Positions 36,089 through 46,008 are shown, counted from the first letter of the stretch. The stretch is 64,000 nt of DNA from Roseobacter sp. SK209-2-6 (GCF_000169455.1 NZ_AAYC01000012.1:1-64000), one strand, 5' to 3'. The notes: generated by a model not told the origin, from the letters alone. Made by a program: numbers and translations.

Positions 36089-36946
36089 TCAGAGCGTAGT
36101 GCGCAGGTGCCAGAGCTCCGGGAACAGCTCCACCTCCAGCATGCGTTTAAGGTAATTCACGCCGCCGGTGCCGCCGGTGCCGCGCTTGAAGCCGATGACC
36201 CGTTCCACCGTGGTTACGTGGTTGAAACGCCAGCGGCGGAAGTAATCTTCAAAATCCACCAGCTTTTCCGCCAACTCGTAAAGCTCCCAATGCACTTCCG
36301 GCGCGCGGTAGACTTCGCTCCAGGCCTTCTCCACCGCTTCGCTGGGCTGATAGGCTGCAGAAAGCTCGCGATTCACCACCTCATCCGGCAAGGCAAAACT
36401 CTGATGCAGGGCGCGTAGCGCCACATCATAGAGTGAGGGCTGCGCCAGTTCCTCTTCCAGCAGTTTCAGCGTGTCAGGCCGGTGGGCATGGGGCCGCAGC
36501 ATCGCCTTGTTACGGTTGCCCAGCATGAATTCGATCAGCCGGTACTGATGCGACTGAAAACCAGAGCTCTGCCCCAGGGCATCCCGGAAGGCGGTATAAT
36601 CCGAGGGCGTCATGGTGCGCAGCACATCCCAGGCGGAATTAAGCTGCTCAAAAATACGCGCCACCCGCGCCAGCATCTTGAAGGCCTGCCGCGCTTCGCC
36701 GTTCAGCAGGCGGCTTCGGGCCGCCTGTAGCTCATGGATGGCCAGGCGCATCCATAGCTCTGAAGTCTGATGCTGGATGATGAAAAGCATCTCATCATGG
36801 GTATCGCTCCAGGTTTTCTGGGCATTCAGCAGCACGTCCAGCGACAGGTAGTCGCCATAGGACATGCGCCCGTCGAAATCCATCTGGGCGCCATCCTCGG
36901 CGGGGTCAAAGGGGCAGGTTTGGGGTTTGGTTTCGGGGCCGCTCAT
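36089..36946 (-). CDS. kynA: Tryptophan 2,3-dioxygenase
   Basis: KynA is the heme enzyme that opens the tryptophan ring to N-formylkynurenine. The 285-residue protein has the family blocks [16 protein letters not shown], ... [19 protein letters not shown] (substrate and heme pocket), [16 protein letters not shown] and [24 protein letters not shown] at the C terminus, with the conserved His-x-x-Thr/Val-x-Arg region. ATG 36946 is preceded by AGGAGG. It lies downstream of kynU on the same strand with a gap of about 150 bases, so the two may share an operon. The formamidase gene kynB is not in the window. Confidence 0.95.
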   Translation of the reverse strand: MSGPETKPQTCPFDPAEDGAQMDFDGRMSYGDYLSLDVLLNAQKTWSDTHDEMLFIIQHQTSELWMRLAIHELQAARSRLLNGEARQAFKMLARVARIFEQLNSAWDVLRTMTPSDYTAFRDALGQSSGFQSHQYRLIEFMLGNRNKAMLRPHAHRPDTLKLLEEELAQPSLYDVALRALHQSFALPDEVVNRELSAAYQPSEAVEKAWSEVYRAPEVHWELYELAEKLVDFEDYFRRWRFNHVTTVERVIGFKRGTGGTGGVNYLKRMLEVELFPELWHLRTTL

Positions 36947-37095
36947 GGGATCCCTCCTTTTCCTAGTCATAGTTATAGCTCAGGGAAAGGCCGGGGTCCT
37001 CCTGTTCAATGTGCCGCATTGCGCCAGGCGGCGCCAAAGCGCCACCCAGCCCGCTGGTCTGCATAGAGGTAGGGATATGGAGCGGCGGAAATGCA

Positions 37096-38289
37096 TCAGG
37101 TCACAGCGGCGCGGACTTTATATTCCGGCTGGTCCCAGATGCGCTTTTTCATGATCTCTGCGAGGATCTCAACGGCGCCGTCCACGTCGCCTTCGTCGAT
37201 ATAGAGCGGGGTAAAGCCAAAGCGCATGATGTTGGGGGCGCGGAAGTCGCCGATAACACCACGCGCGATCAGTGCCTGCATCGCCGCATAACCTTCCTCA
37301 AAAGCAAAGGAAACCTGGCTGCCGCGCGCAGTGCCATCCCGTGGCGAGGCCAGAGTCAATTGCGGGCAGCTAGCTTCAACCCCGGCAATGAAACGATCAC
37401 AGAGCGCAATGGATTTGGCGCGCACATCCGCCATCTCCACCATATCCCAGATATCCATCGAGGCTTCCAGCGCTGTGAGCTGGATCACCGGCGGCGTGCC
37501 AACCCGCATGCGTTCGATGCCGCGTCCGGGCCGGTAGTCCAAATCAAAGGCAAAAGGCGCCTCATGACCCAGCCAGCCGGACAGGGCGGGGCGGGCAGTC
37601 TCCGCGTGACGCGGTGCGACATAGATGAATGCCGGGCCGCCAGGGCCGCTGTTGAGGTATTTATAGCTGCAGCCAACGGCAAAATCAGCATTGCAGCCCG
37701 CCAGATCCACCGGTACTGCACCCGCCGAATGCGCCAGATCCCAGACTGTCACGACGCCCTTTTCATGGGCGCGTGCGGTCAGCGTCTTCATGTCGTGCAT
37801 GCGACCGGAACGGTAATCCACTTCGGTCAGCATCAGGACCGCCAGGTCCTCGGTGATATTGGCCTCCACCTCTTCGGGATCCACCACGCGCAGCTCATAA
37901 CCCGGGCCCAGCGATTTCAGCAGGCCCTGCACGATATAAAGATCGGAGGGGAAGTTGCCACTGTCCGAAAGCACAACCTTGCGGTCCGGGTTCAGCTCCA
38001 GAGCTGAGGCCACGGCCTGGTAAACTTTGATCGACAGGGTGTCGCCCATGACCACATGACCTGGCTCGGCGCCGATAAGCCGTCCAATGCGATCGCCGAT
38101 TGCAGTGGGTTTCTGCATCCAGCCAGCCTTGTTCCAGCCGGTAATTAGCATCTCGCCCCATTCCTTGCGGATCATGTTTTCAACATGGTTTGCTGCGGTT
38201 TTGGGGAGGGGGCCAAGAGAGTTGCCATCCAGATAGATCATCCCCTCTGGGAGATCGAACATCGCTTTGGTTGCGGAAAAATCTGACAT
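37096..38289 (-). CDS. kynU: Kynureninase
   Basis: KynU is the PLP enzyme that converts kynurenine to anthranilate and alanine. The 397-residue length is typical. MIYLDGNSLGPLPK opens the protein; a PLP-lysine motif GCSYKYLNSGPGG falls near residue 208, preceded by WDLAHSAGAVPVDL with the PLP-binding Asp. The C-terminal MRFGFTPLYIDEGDVD is also characteristic. ATG 38289 with GAGGA upstream is chosen. It is the first gene of a kynU-kynA minus-strand pair. Confidence 0.95.
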   Translation of the reverse strand: MSDFSATKAMFDLPEGMIYLDGNSLGPLPKTAANHVENMIRKEWGEMLITGWNKAGWMQKPTAIGDRIGRLIGAEPGHVVMGDTLSIKVYQAVASALELNPDRKVVLSDSGNFPSDLYIVQGLLKSLGPGYELRVVDPEEVEANITEDLAVLMLTEVDYRSGRMHDMKTLTARAHEKGVVTVWDLAHSAGAVPVDLAGCNADFAVGCSYKYLNSGPGGPAFIYVAPRHAETARPALSGWLGHEAPFAFDLDYRPGRGIERMRVGTPPVIQLTALEASMDIWDMVEMADVRAKSIALCDRFIAGVEASCPQLTLASPRDGTARGSQVSFAFEEGYAAMQALIARGVIGDFRAPNIMRFGFTPLYIDEGDVDGAVEILAEIMKKRIWDQPEYKVRAAVT

Positions 38290-38318
38290 GGTGTCCTCAT
38301 TGAGCGGCATAATATTTC

Positions 38319-38345
38319 AAGCTTAAAGCTTTTCGTATTTCGTAT
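38319..38345. promoter_or_regulatory. Repeated AAGCTT and CGTAT motifs upstream of kynU
   Basis: Two AAGCTT sequences separated by one base (38319-38331) are followed by CGTAT-TT-CGTAT, about 30-55 bases before the kynU start. The position suits a regulator site. No regulator gene is adjacent, so this is only a candidate. Confidence 0.3.
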
Positions 38346-38468
38346 CCGATCATGTCAAACCTGTCCAGAAGTTTTGCCGAGGGTAACGCACAGCCCATTG
38401 GTGTCGGGGGCAGCCGCGGGGCCTATTTGATCTTGAGTTTGCGCTGAGGCGCAGCTTTTAGGTTTGAT

Positions 38469-38494
38469 GTAGCAGCCAAACTTGAAGCTGCTAC
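38469..38494 (-). terminator. Hairpin after SDR gene
   Basis: The perfect arms GTAGCAGC (38469-38476) and GCTGCTAC (38487-38494) surround a 10-base loop, 13 bases past the SDR stop. There is no U-run, so it may be a weak or Rho-assisted terminator. Confidence 0.4.
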
Positions 38495-38506
38495 GCCAAG
38501 GGGACT

Positions 38507-39271
38507 TCAGGTTTGGCCACCCGCGATTTCAATGCATTGACCATTGATAGATTGCGATCCTGGCCCGCACAGCCATAGGGCGGCAGCTGCCACCTCTTCG
38601 GGTTCGATCAGGCGTTGATGGCGGTTTGCATTGATCATCACCTTTAGGGCTTCGTCCTCGCTGATCCCGGCGCGCTGCGCGATGGAAGTGATGTTTCGAT
38701 CCACAATGGGCGTGTCTACATAGCCAGGGCAGAGAGCGTTCACTGTGATCTGTGACCCCATGAAATCCTCACTCAGGGCGCGGGTCAGGCCGATCATGCC
38801 ATGTTTGGTTGCACTGTAGCAGGCGCCACCCTTGAGGCCTCGCAGCCCCGCGATGGAAGCCACAGTAATTACCCGTCCCCAATCTGTGCCCTGCATGGAT
38901 TTGAGGCTCTCACGCAGGGTCAAGAAGGCCCCATCAAGATTGGTGGCCATCATATTGCGCCAGAATTCCATCGAAGTTTTATGTAGGGTTTTGCCCTCAG
39001 CGATGCCCGCATTGGCGACGCAGATCTGGATTGGGCCATGTGCGGCAACAGCGGCTTCAGTTTTTCGGATTACATCTGCTTCGTCCCGAACGTCCATAGC
39101 CATCGCAGTGAGGTCTGTACCTGCGACCTCTTCCAGAACTTCCAGCCTGCGGCCGGTAATGGTGACCTGAGCCCCCCGGCCAGCCAAGGCCTGTGCAATC
39201 GCAAGGCCAATCCCCGTGCCACCGCCGGTGACTAAGGCGTGCTTCCCTGCAAGATCTTTAGTGTGTTCCAT
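38507..39271 (-). CDS. SDR-family NAD(P)-dependent oxidoreductase
   Basis: A 254-residue classical SDR. The cofactor motif TGGGTGIG is at residues 15-22, the NAG motif in CVANAGIAEG, and the catalytic set in VASIAGLRG ... YSATKHGMIG. The ending NGQCIEIAGGQT resembles 3-hydroxyacyl or 3-hydroxybutyrate dehydrogenase-like members (LCPGYVDTPI is typical). The substrate is not certain. ATG 39271 has AGGAGG upstream. It lies upstream of kynU by more than 200 bases, with hairpins in between, so it is probably a separate unit. Confidence 0.9.
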   Translation of the reverse strand: MEHTKDLAGKHALVTGGGTGIGLAIAQALAGRGAQVTITGRRLEVLEEVAGTDLTAMAMDVRDEADVIRKTEAAVAAHGPIQICVANAGIAEGKTLHKTSMEFWRNMMATNLDGAFLTLRESLKSMQGTDWGRVITVASIAGLRGLKGGACYSATKHGMIGLTRALSEDFMGSQITVNALCPGYVDTPIVDRNITSIAQRAGISEDEALKVMINANRHQRLIEPEEVAAAALWLCGPGSQSINGQCIEIAGGQT

Positions 39272-39702
39272 CGCTCGTTCCTCCTGTCTGGTTTCAGACT
39301 AGTCTTGAGCGGGGGAGGGGCAAGCGCGCCGTTCCGTCACTCTACCCCATGGCAAGAGGCAGGGCGATTGTCGCGCTGACCTTTGGTTCCTTGCCATGCC
39401 GCAAATTGACAGGGGGATCGGCTTCTCTCAGTTTTGACCAGGCAGTTGTTGCGTACAATAGTGCACAAAAATAGGGCTTTGCAGCTGTTCTTGAAGTGCT
39501 GCCCCTTTTGTCGCAGTGTCCTGATTTGCCGTTGCAAGTGAGAACGCGAATGTGTTTCTTCTCGGCTAAAGAGGTATCCTGTCCTTTTCTTTTTTCAGCG
39601 TTCAAACGGGGCTGGACCTTGCTGCGGGATAGGGGTTTGTTTCGCGGCATGAGGCCTTTCAGACCTGAGTGGAAAGAGCGCCTGAGAGAGGTGATCGAGG
39701 CT
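39272..39702. other. Intergenic stretch of about 430 bases
   Basis: This lies between the divergent SDR and methyltransferase genes. A frame open from 39496 continues into the methyltransferase, but its first 69 codons look unlike a protein and have no ribosome site. I see no RNA gene or repeat here. It may hold promoters for both genes. Confidence 0.4.
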
Positions 39703-40152
39703 ATGAAGCACATCAATGTACCGCCCATTTGGCTGCTGGGTGCAGTTCTCTTGGCTTGGGCACAGAGCTACTATCTCCCCCTTGGGTTGGGTTTTGGTGC
39801 CGTGGTAGGGGGGCTGCTGGGCGGCTTGCTGGTGGGCGGGGGGATCCTACTGATGGTGCTTGCCCTCATTGAAATGCGGCGCTTTCGCACCAGCATTCAC
39901 CCTCATGGGCAGCCAAGCCAATTGGTACAGTCTGGCATCTTCTCGCGTAGCCGCAATCCGATCTATTTGGGGGACCTGCTGCTGCTTGCGGGCCTGATCC
40001 TTAGGTTTGATGCGGTGCTTTCGCTCCCCTTGATTCCCGTTTTCGCTTGGATCCTAGAGAAGCGATTTATCGAGGTCGAAGAAAAACGATTGCGCTTCAC
40101 ATTCCGCCAGGACTGGGCGCGATACGAGAAAAAGGTGCGTCGGTGGCTGTGA
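39703..40152 (+). CDS. Isoprenylcysteine carboxylmethyltransferase-like membrane protein
   Basis: A 149-residue polytopic protein of the ICMT/phospholipid methyltransferase-like family. It has about four membrane segments. The C-terminal SAM-binding signature is in LVQSGIFSRSRNPIYLGDLLLLAG and RFIEVEEKRLRFTFRQDWARYEKKVRRWL, where the RNPxY and ExxL...Y elements are conserved. The bacterial substrate is generally unknown and could be a lipid or small thiol. ATG 39703 (MKHINVPPIW) matches typical family starts; ATG 39649 is possible. It is upstream of pntA but separated by about 210 bases. Confidence 0.85.
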   Translation: MKHINVPPIWLLGAVLLAWAQSYYLPLGLGFGAVVGGLLGGLLVGGGILLMVLALIEMRRFRTSIHPHGQPSQLVQSGIFSRSRNPIYLGDLLLLAGLILRFDAVLSLPLIPVFAWILEKRFIEVEEKRLRFTFRQDWARYEKKVRRWL

Positions 40153-40229
40153 CCAAAAGACCGTAGTTTTTGCGGTGATACGGCGGTCGTGGTTGCAAAT
40201 CTCAGCGTATTTTCGTTGAGTGATGCGCA

Positions 40230-40282
40230 AATGCGGCATCGCGGCAAGAGAATGCGGCGACGCGGCGAAATGCTTGCGCAAG
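40230..40282. repeat. Direct repeats and palindrome upstream of pntA
   Basis: Two 18-base repeats (40230-40247 and 40251-40268; 15 of 18 identical) are spaced 21 bases apart, start to start. They are followed by a perfect 10-base palindrome CTTGCGCAAG (40273-40282). The spacing of two helical turns suits cooperative regulator binding ahead of pntAB. Confidence 0.5.
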
Positions 40283-40363
40283 TATCTTGCGTGAGGTAGT
40301 GGAAATATTTGCGATCTGTACCTTGCCATTGCTGGCATGGGCAAGACGAGGGGGACCAAGAAG

Positions 40364-41935
40364 GTGAAAATCGGAACACCCAAAGAGGTGACAACGGGTG
40401 AAGCGCGGGTGGCGATGACGCCGGATTCCGCGCGTCAACTGCAGAAACTGGGACATGAATGTGCCATTGAAACTGGCGCAGGCGAAGCGGCCGGCTTTTC
40501 GGACGCGCTCTATGAAGAAGCTGGTGTTGAGATTATCAAAACAGCAGCTGCGCTCTGGAAGGCCTCTGACATCATTGCCAAGGTACGCCAGCCCAATGAG
40601 ACAGAGCTGAAGCGGTTGAACTCGAAGAAGACGTTGATCTCCTTCTTCAACCCGGCAGGCAACGAAGAGGGCATGGAACTGGCGAAATCCAAAGGTGCCA
40701 GCGTCGTTGCGATGGAAATGGTGCCGCGGATCTCTCGCGCGCAAAAGATGGACGCGCTGTCCTCCATGGCCAATATCGCGGGCTATCGCGCTGTGATTGA
40801 GGCTGGCAACAACTTTGGCCGCTTCTTCACCGGACAGATCACAGCGGCGGGCAAGGTACCGCCGGCTAAGGTTCTGGTGGTGGGCGCTGGTGTGGCCGGT
40901 CTGGCGGCGATTGGCACCTCGACCAGCCTTGGTGCAATTACATTGGCCTTTGACGTGCGCCCAGAAGTGGCAGAACAGGTCGAGTCGATGGGCGCAGAGT
41001 TTGTTTACCTCGATTTCGAGGAAGAACAGGCGGACGGTGCTTCTTCTGGTGGCTACGCTTCCGTCTCGTCACCAGAGTTCCGTGAGGCCCAGCTGGCCAA
41101 GTTCCGCGAGCTGGCGCCTGAGGTGGATATCGTCATCACTACAGCGCTTATCCCGAACCGCGAAGCGCCAGAGCTTTGGACCGAGGACATGGTTGCGGCT
41201 ATGAAGCCGGGCTCTGTTATCGTCGATTTGGCAGCGGAGAAGGGCGGCAATTGTAAGCTCACTGTTGCGGATGAAAAGGTCGTCACGGAAAACGGTGTCA
41301 CTATTATCGGCTATACCGATTTCCCCAGCCGGATGGCAGCGCAGTCCTCCAGCCTTTATGCCACCAATATCCGCCACATGATGACGGACCTGACGCCTGA
41401 AAAGGACGGTCAGGTGGTGCATGACATGGAAGATGACGTCATTCGCGGCTCCACCGTTACTCATGCGGGTGAGATTACTTTCCCACCGCCACCTCCCAAA
41501 GTGCAGGCCATTGCGGCGCAGAAGAAGCCGGAAGTGAAAGAACTCACCCCGGAAGAGATCCGCGCCAAGGAAGTTGCAGACTTCAAAGCTGCCACCAAGC
41601 AGCAGGTGACCCTGCTTGGGGTAGGTGGTGCCTTGATGCTGTTGGTCGGCCTTTTTGCGCCGGTCAGTTTCATGCAGCACTTCATCGTCTTTGTTCTGGC
41701 GTGTTTTGTCGGCTTCCAGGTGATCTGGAATGTGGCCCATTCGCTGCACACACCCTTGATGGCGGTGACCAATGCGATCTCCTCGATCATCATCCTGGGG
41801 GCGTTGATGCAAATCGGATCAGGCAGCTTCCTTGTGATCCTCCTCGCGGCGCTGAGCGTCTTTATGGCGGGGATCAATATATTTGGCGGATTCCTCGTCA
41901 CCCGGCGCATGCTCGCCATGTTCCAGAAATCCTAA
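40364..41935 (+). CDS. pntA: NAD(P) transhydrogenase subunit alpha
   Basis: PntA carries the NAD(H)-binding dI domain and the first membrane helices of the proton-pumping transhydrogenase that makes NADPH. The 523-residue form has [20 protein letters not shown] at the N terminus, the Rossmann glycine motif [17 protein letters not shown], and [18 protein letters not shown]. Three to four hydrophobic segments lie at the C terminus after a Pro/Lys linker. GTG 40364 is chosen (MKIGTPKE, with GAGGGG 10 bases upstream), since ATG 40337 has no ribosome site. pntB follows after 15 bases. Confidence 0.94.
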   Translation: MKIGTPKEVTTGEARVAMTPDSARQLQKLGHECAIETGAGEAAGFSDALYEEAGVEIIKTAAALWKASDIIAKVRQPNETELKRLNSKKTLISFFNPAGNEEGMELAKSKGASVVAMEMVPRISRAQKMDALSSMANIAGYRAVIEAGNNFGRFFTGQITAAGKVPPAKVLVVGAGVAGLAAIGTSTSLGAITLAFDVRPEVAEQVESMGAEFVYLDFEEEQADGASSGGYASVSSPEFREAQLAKFRELAPEVDIVITTALIPNREAPELWTEDMVAAMKPGSVIVDLAAEKGGNCKLTVADEKVVTENGVTIIGYTDFPSRMAAQSSSLYATNIRHMMTDLTPEKDGQVVHDMEDDVIRGSTVTHAGEITFPPPPPKVQAIAAQKKPEVKELTPEEIRAKEVADFKAATKQQVTLLGVGGALMLLVGLFAPVSFMQHFIVFVLACFVGFQVIWNVAHSLHTPLMAVTNAISSIIILGALMQIGSGSFLVILLAALSVFMAGINIFGGFLVTRRMLAMFQKS

Positions 41936-41950
41936 AGCGAGGCGGAAACA

Positions 41951-43384
41951 ATGGAATACGGATTTACCACTGCCGCCTATGTAGTTGCGGCTGTTCTCTT
42001 CATTCTGTCGCTGGGCGGACTTTCGGGACAGGAAAGCGCAAAACGCGCCGTCTGGTACGGGATCGTTGGCATGGGCATTGCGGTCTTTGCCACTCTGATC
42101 GGACCGGGTTCCGGCCTTTGGCTCCTGTCGCTCCTTCTGATCGCGGGTGGCGGTGCCATCGGCTATCAGCTGGCCAATCGGGTGCAGATGACGCAGATGC
42201 CAGAGCTGGTGGCTGCCATGCACTCGCTGGTCGGGCTGGCTGCGGTCTTTGTCGGCCTGATCGCCCATGTGGAACTGGGCCGGGTACTCGCCATGGGGGC
42301 AGAGGAGAAGCAGGCGCTCGACGGTTTTGCCAAGCTTCTGGCCAAGAAAACCGCGACCGAGGTCTCAATCCTGCGGGTTGAGCTGTTCCTCGGCATCTTT
42401 ATCGGTGCTGTGACCTTCACAGGCTCGGTCATTGCCTATGGCAAGCTGGCAGGCAAAGTGACTTCGGCGGCGACCAAGCTGCCGGGCGGCCATATGCTGA
42501 ATGCTGGTGCGGCGGGTCTCTCGTTGATCACGCTGATCTGGTACTTTAACACCGGCGGCTTCTTCCCGCTGTTCCTGATGACACTGGCAGCGCTGTTTAT
42601 CGGCTATCATCTGATCATGGGTATCGGCGGAGCTGACATGCCAGTGGTTGTTTCGATGCTGAACAGCTATTCCGGCTGGGCGGCGGCGGCGATCGGCTTC
42701 TCCCTGGGCAATGATCTCCTGATCGTGGTGGGCGCCCTGGTGGGCTCCTCGGGGGCGATCCTCAGTTACATCATGTGTAAGGCAATGAACCGCTCGTTCG
42801 TCAGCGTGATCTTGGGCGGCTTTGGTGGCAGCACCGGGCCTGCGATGGAGGTCGAGGGCGAGCAGGTGGCCATCGATGCCGATGGCGTTGCTACTGCGCT
42901 GGAAGAAGCGGACAGCGTCATCATCATCCCCGGCTACGGCATGGCGGTGGCCCAGGCGCAGCAGAATGTGGCAGAGTTGACACGCCGGCTGCGGGCCAAG
43001 GGCAAAGAGGTGCGCTTTGCGATCCACCCGGTCGCAGGCCGCCTGCCAGGCCACATGAATGTGCTCCTGGCTGAGGCCAAGGTGCCCTATGATATCGTCA
43101 TGGAGATGGATGAAATCAACGAGGATTTCCCGGAAACGGATGTGGCGATTGTCATTGGCTCCAATGACATCGTCAACCCGGCGGCCCAGGAAGACCCGAA
43201 CTCGCCCATCGCCGGGATGCCAGTTCTGGAATGCTGGAAAGCCAAGCAGGTCTTCGTCTCAAAACGCGGCCAGGGCACCGGCTATTCCGGCATCGAGAAC
43301 CCGCTGTTCTTCAAGGAGAACACCCGCATGTTCTATGGTGACGCCAAGGCCTCTCTTGATCAGCTGCTGACGCTGATCCAGTAA
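41951..43384 (+). CDS. pntB: NAD(P) transhydrogenase subunit beta
   Basis: PntB holds the bulk of the proton channel (about nine membrane helices in residues 1-270) and the NADP(H)-binding dIII domain. The latter shows [20 protein letters not shown], then [18 protein letters not shown] and [25 protein letters not shown], with [16 protein letters not shown] at the end. The 477-residue length is standard. It forms the heterodimer with PntA and is co-transcribed with it. A clean terminator follows. Confidence 0.96.
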   Translation: MEYGFTTAAYVVAAVLFILSLGGLSGQESAKRAVWYGIVGMGIAVFATLIGPGSGLWLLSLLLIAGGGAIGYQLANRVQMTQMPELVAAMHSLVGLAAVFVGLIAHVELGRVLAMGAEEKQALDGFAKLLAKKTATEVSILRVELFLGIFIGAVTFTGSVIAYGKLAGKVTSAATKLPGGHMLNAGAAGLSLITLIWYFNTGGFFPLFLMTLAALFIGYHLIMGIGGADMPVVVSMLNSYSGWAAAAIGFSLGNDLLIVVGALVGSSGAILSYIMCKAMNRSFVSVILGGFGGSTGPAMEVEGEQVAIDADGVATALEEADSVIIIPGYGMAVAQAQQNVAELTRRLRAKGKEVRFAIHPVAGRLPGHMNVLLAEAKVPYDIVMEMDEINEDFPETDVAIVIGSNDIVNPAAQEDPNSPIAGMPVLECWKAKQVFVSKRGQGTGYSGIENPLFFKENTRMFYGDAKASLDQLLTLIQ

Positions 43385-43405
43385 AGGCTCCCTCATTAAG
43401 GTTTG

Positions 43406-43436
43406 AAAACGCGCCGGATTTCCGGCGCGTTTTTTC
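43406..43436 (+). terminator. Terminator after pntAB
   Basis: A 10-bp stem AACGCGCCGG / CCGGCGCGTT (43408-43417, 43422-43431) with an ATTT loop is followed by TTTTT. It lies 24 bases after the pntB stop. Confidence 0.93.
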
Positions 43437-43682
43437 GTTGTGCCATATGTGATCCAGCTGGGGCTTTGTTTCCGATCCGCGCCTTTCAGCACGTGAAACA
43501 AGTCCGCTAGGAGGCGTGAAAGCGCTCAGCAATTTTCTAGCGAGTGGCGAGTTCGACCCCTAAGGCTCGGATTTCACCCATTGTATACCTATGTATTCAT
43601 GTAACTTGTTGAAAAAAAACACTTCTGTACAGGTTTCCCCTAGGGGGATATGGTCCGGCGTACTTCTGTGGAGACCAAAGAG

Positions 43683-44963
43683 ATGCCGCCGATCGAAGAT
43701 CACCCGCTCCGCTATCAGTTAGCCAATGAGCTGCATGCCCGTCCGTTCCCGGCAATGGTGAGCCCCAGCACGGTGGTTTATCTGGCGGTAAAGCAGCCGA
43801 GGGAAGCGGCGCACCGTGATCGCAGCCTGGATCTGCGGCACCTCATGGCGCTGCTCGACCGCCATGGTGCGGTGCACCCTCAGCCAGGCGCGACGCACCA
43901 TTCAGCGCAGCTGGGGCGTCACACGCTGAAATGGGAGCAGCATACAGAGTTTGTCAGCTATACTCTCTATTGCGATGGGGTTGCTGAAAGAGCCTTTGAT
44001 CCTGCCGATTTTGATGTCTTCCCGGCAGATTGGCTGGCAGAAGCGCCGGGACAGCGGGTGACCTCGCTGATGATACGAATTCTGCCCAGGCCCAAGGACA
44101 GCAAGATCAAGGCCCAGCTCAGCGAGTGTTTCGTGCCCGAAAGCCTGGCGGTGGCCCAGGTCTTGGATGACAGTGCCGTGGTCGCGGGGGACTTTCGGAT
44201 CGATCCGGCCGGCCACATGCGGTTTGCACTCTTTGCCAATGAGAGCACCGGCACCCAGCGTATTGGCCGCATCGTGCAGCGCCTCTGTGAGGTCGAAACA
44301 TACCGCGCCATGTCGATGCTGGGATTTTCGCGCGCCCGGGAACTTTCGCCCATTATTGGCTCGCTGGATACGCAGCTGAGCGAGATGATGGCCGAGATGA
44401 CTTCGGATACCATCCCGGCGGATCAGACCCTGACGCGGCTGCTGTCTGTTTCGGCGCAGTTGGAGGCCATGGCCGCACAGTCCGCTTTTCGTTTTGGCGC
44501 CACCGGTGCCTATGAAGCTCTAGTCAATCAGCGAATCAAGCTTTTGCGGGAGGAGCGCCATGCGGGCTATCAGACTTTTTCCGAATTTATGCTGCGCCGC
44601 TATGAACCGGCTATGCGAACGGTTAAATCCACCGAGAAACGGGTGGCGACCCTGGCGAACAGGGCGCGGCGCGGCGGGGAGCTGCTTCGAACCCGGGTGG
44701 ATGTGGAACGCAGCGCCCATAATCAGGCGCTTTTGGCCAGCATGGACCGGCGCGCCGACCTGGCGCTGCGGCTGCAGCACACGGTCGAGGGGCTTTCAGT
44801 GGTGGCGATCAGCTACTATGCGGTCTCGCTAGCGGGCTATCTGTTCTACCCGCTGGCCGCTGCACTGGGGCTGAGCAAGGGCATGATGATTTCCATGCTG
44901 ACCCTGCCCGTTGTCGGGCTAGTCTGGCTGGGGCTGCGGCGGGTGAAGCGCAAGCTGCATTGA
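43683..44963 (+). CDS. DUF3422 family membrane protein
   Basis: A 426-residue protein of the DUF3422 family. It opens with the family-typical DHPLRYQLANELHARPFP. A long soluble part (about 1-360) contains a coiled-coil-rich helical segment. Near the C terminus two hydrophobic stretches (VVAISYYAVSLAGYLFYPLAAAL and the next) anchor it in the inner membrane, then a short basic tail. Function is unknown. ATG 43683 (MPPIEDHP) fits family starts and has GTGGAGA upstream. ATG 43650, giving 437 residues, is also possible but its GGGGG lies too close. It stands alone before a convergent transporter operon. Confidence 0.9.
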   Translation: MPPIEDHPLRYQLANELHARPFPAMVSPSTVVYLAVKQPREAAHRDRSLDLRHLMALLDRHGAVHPQPGATHHSAQLGRHTLKWEQHTEFVSYTLYCDGVAERAFDPADFDVFPADWLAEAPGQRVTSLMIRILPRPKDSKIKAQLSECFVPESLAVAQVLDDSAVVAGDFRIDPAGHMRFALFANESTGTQRIGRIVQRLCEVETYRAMSMLGFSRARELSPIIGSLDTQLSEMMAEMTSDTIPADQTLTRLLSVSAQLEAMAAQSAFRFGATGAYEALVNQRIKLLREERHAGYQTFSEFMLRRYEPAMRTVKSTEKRVATLANRARRGGELLRTRVDVERSAHNQALLASMDRRADLALRLQHTVEGLSVVAISYYAVSLAGYLFYPLAAALGLSKGMMISMLTLPVVGLVWLGLRRVKRKLH

Positions 44964-44974
44964 TTGGTCAGGGC

Positions 44975-45030
44975 GGGGAGGGGCGCTGCCCCCGGCCTGC
45001 GCCTCCCCCGGAGTATTTTTGGGAAAGATG
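44975..45030. repeat. Candidate dispersed Rhodobacteraceae intergenic repeat
   Basis: A long imperfect hairpin (GGGGAGG at 44975-44981 pairing with CCTCCCC at 45002-45008, plus an inner GGGGC / GCCCC) is followed by GGAGTATTTTTGGGAAAGATGAAG. I recall very similar strings as repeated intergenic elements in many Rhodobacteraceae genomes. The copy number here cannot be checked from this window, which holds one copy. Confidence 0.5.
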
Positions 45031-45047
45031 AAGACGGGCGGGAAAGG

Positions 45048-45080
45048 AAAAGCCGCGCTATTGAGGGCGCGGCTTTGTTT
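45048..45080. terminator. Bidirectional terminator, DUF3422 gene / permease gene
   Basis: A 10-bp stem AAAGCCGCGC / GCGCGGCTTT (45049-45058, 45067-45076) with an eight-base loop, plus flanking A and T runs, lies between convergent genes. Confidence 0.8.
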
Positions 45081-45096
45081 GGTTTCTGGGTTCTGA

Positions 45097-46008
45097 TCAG
45101 CGTCCCCGGATGCGGGGATCAAGCGCGTCGCGCAATCCATCACCCAGATAGTTGACGCTGAGCACAGTCAGAGAAATCGCCATACCGGGCCAGAAGACAC
45201 GTTCGGGGTACTGTTGCAGGTAGTCGGTCGCATCAAAGAGCAGGCGGCCCCAGGTCGGGAAATCCGGCGGGAAGCCGAGACCCAGGAAAGAGAGCGAGCT
45301 TTCGGTGATGATCGCTGTTGCAATGCCAAGCGTTGCCGAGACCATGATTGGTGACAGCACATTGGGCAGGATATGCCGGGAGATCAGCTTACTGTCGGGC
45401 GTGCCGATGGAACGGGCAGCCATAACGAATTCCCGCTCTTTGATCGCCAGCACATCCCCCCGCACGATCCGCGCGGTTGGCATCCAAGAGGTGATGCCGA
45501 TGGAGGCCACAATCAGGATAAAGATGCCCTGCTCGGGTCCAAATGTTGCGTTCAGTGGTTCGCGGAACAGGAGCATCATCACCAGCAACAAAGGCAGCAG
45601 CGGCAGTGCGAGGAACAGATCAGTAAGGCGCATCAGCGGCCCGTCCAGGCGTTTGAAGAAACCTGCGAGGACCCCAATGAAACTGCCCAGGAACAGGGCC
45701 AGCAGCATCGCTGTGAGACCCACTGAAACCGAGGTTGCTCCGCCTGCCATCATCCGGGCAAGCATATCGCGTCCCAGCTGGTCCGTGCCGAAGGGGTGTG
45801 CCCAGCTGGGCCCCTGATTGCGCGACCGGATATCGATATGGGTCGCCTCAATGTCCCAGACAAACGGGCCAAGATAAACTGTGGCAACGATGAGCAAGAA
45901 GAGGATTCCGCCCATCAGGGCGCCACGGTGGGATTTGAACTGGTCCCAGACATCCAGCCATTGGCTCCGCGGTGGCTGGGTCGGGATAGGATTGCTCAAC
46001 TCAGTCAT
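45097..46008 (-). CDS. Peptide ABC transporter permease (OppC/DppC type)
   Basis: A 303-residue inner membrane permease of the oligopeptide ABC class. It has an N-terminal DUF-like cytoplasmic segment and about six membrane helices. The EAA-loop coupling segment is ARSIGTPDSKLISRHILPN, which docks the ATPase. The FLGLGFPPDFPTWGRLL motif is characteristic of OppC/DppC. ATG 46008 with GAGGA upstream overlaps the previous permease by eight bases. It is the last gene of the binding protein-permease-permease unit. Confidence 0.93.
   Translation of the reverse strand: MTELSNPIPTQPPRSQWLDVWDQFKSHRGALMGGILFLLIVATVYLGPFVWDIEATHIDIRSRNQGPSWAHPFGTDQLGRDMLARMMAGGATSVSVGLTAMLLALFLGSFIGVLAGFFKRLDGPLMRLTDLFLALPLLPLLLVMMLLFREPLNATFGPEQGIFILIVASIGITSWMPTARIVRGDVLAIKEREFVMAARSIGTPDSKLISRHILPNVLSPIMVSATLGIATAIITESSLSFLGLGFPPDFPTWGRLLFDATDYLQQYPERVFWPGMAISLTVLSVNYLGDGLRDALDPRIRGR

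Noticed and set aside
37009-38007. 332-codon plus-strand ORF opposite kynU
   Set aside because: Antisense shadow of kynureninase.
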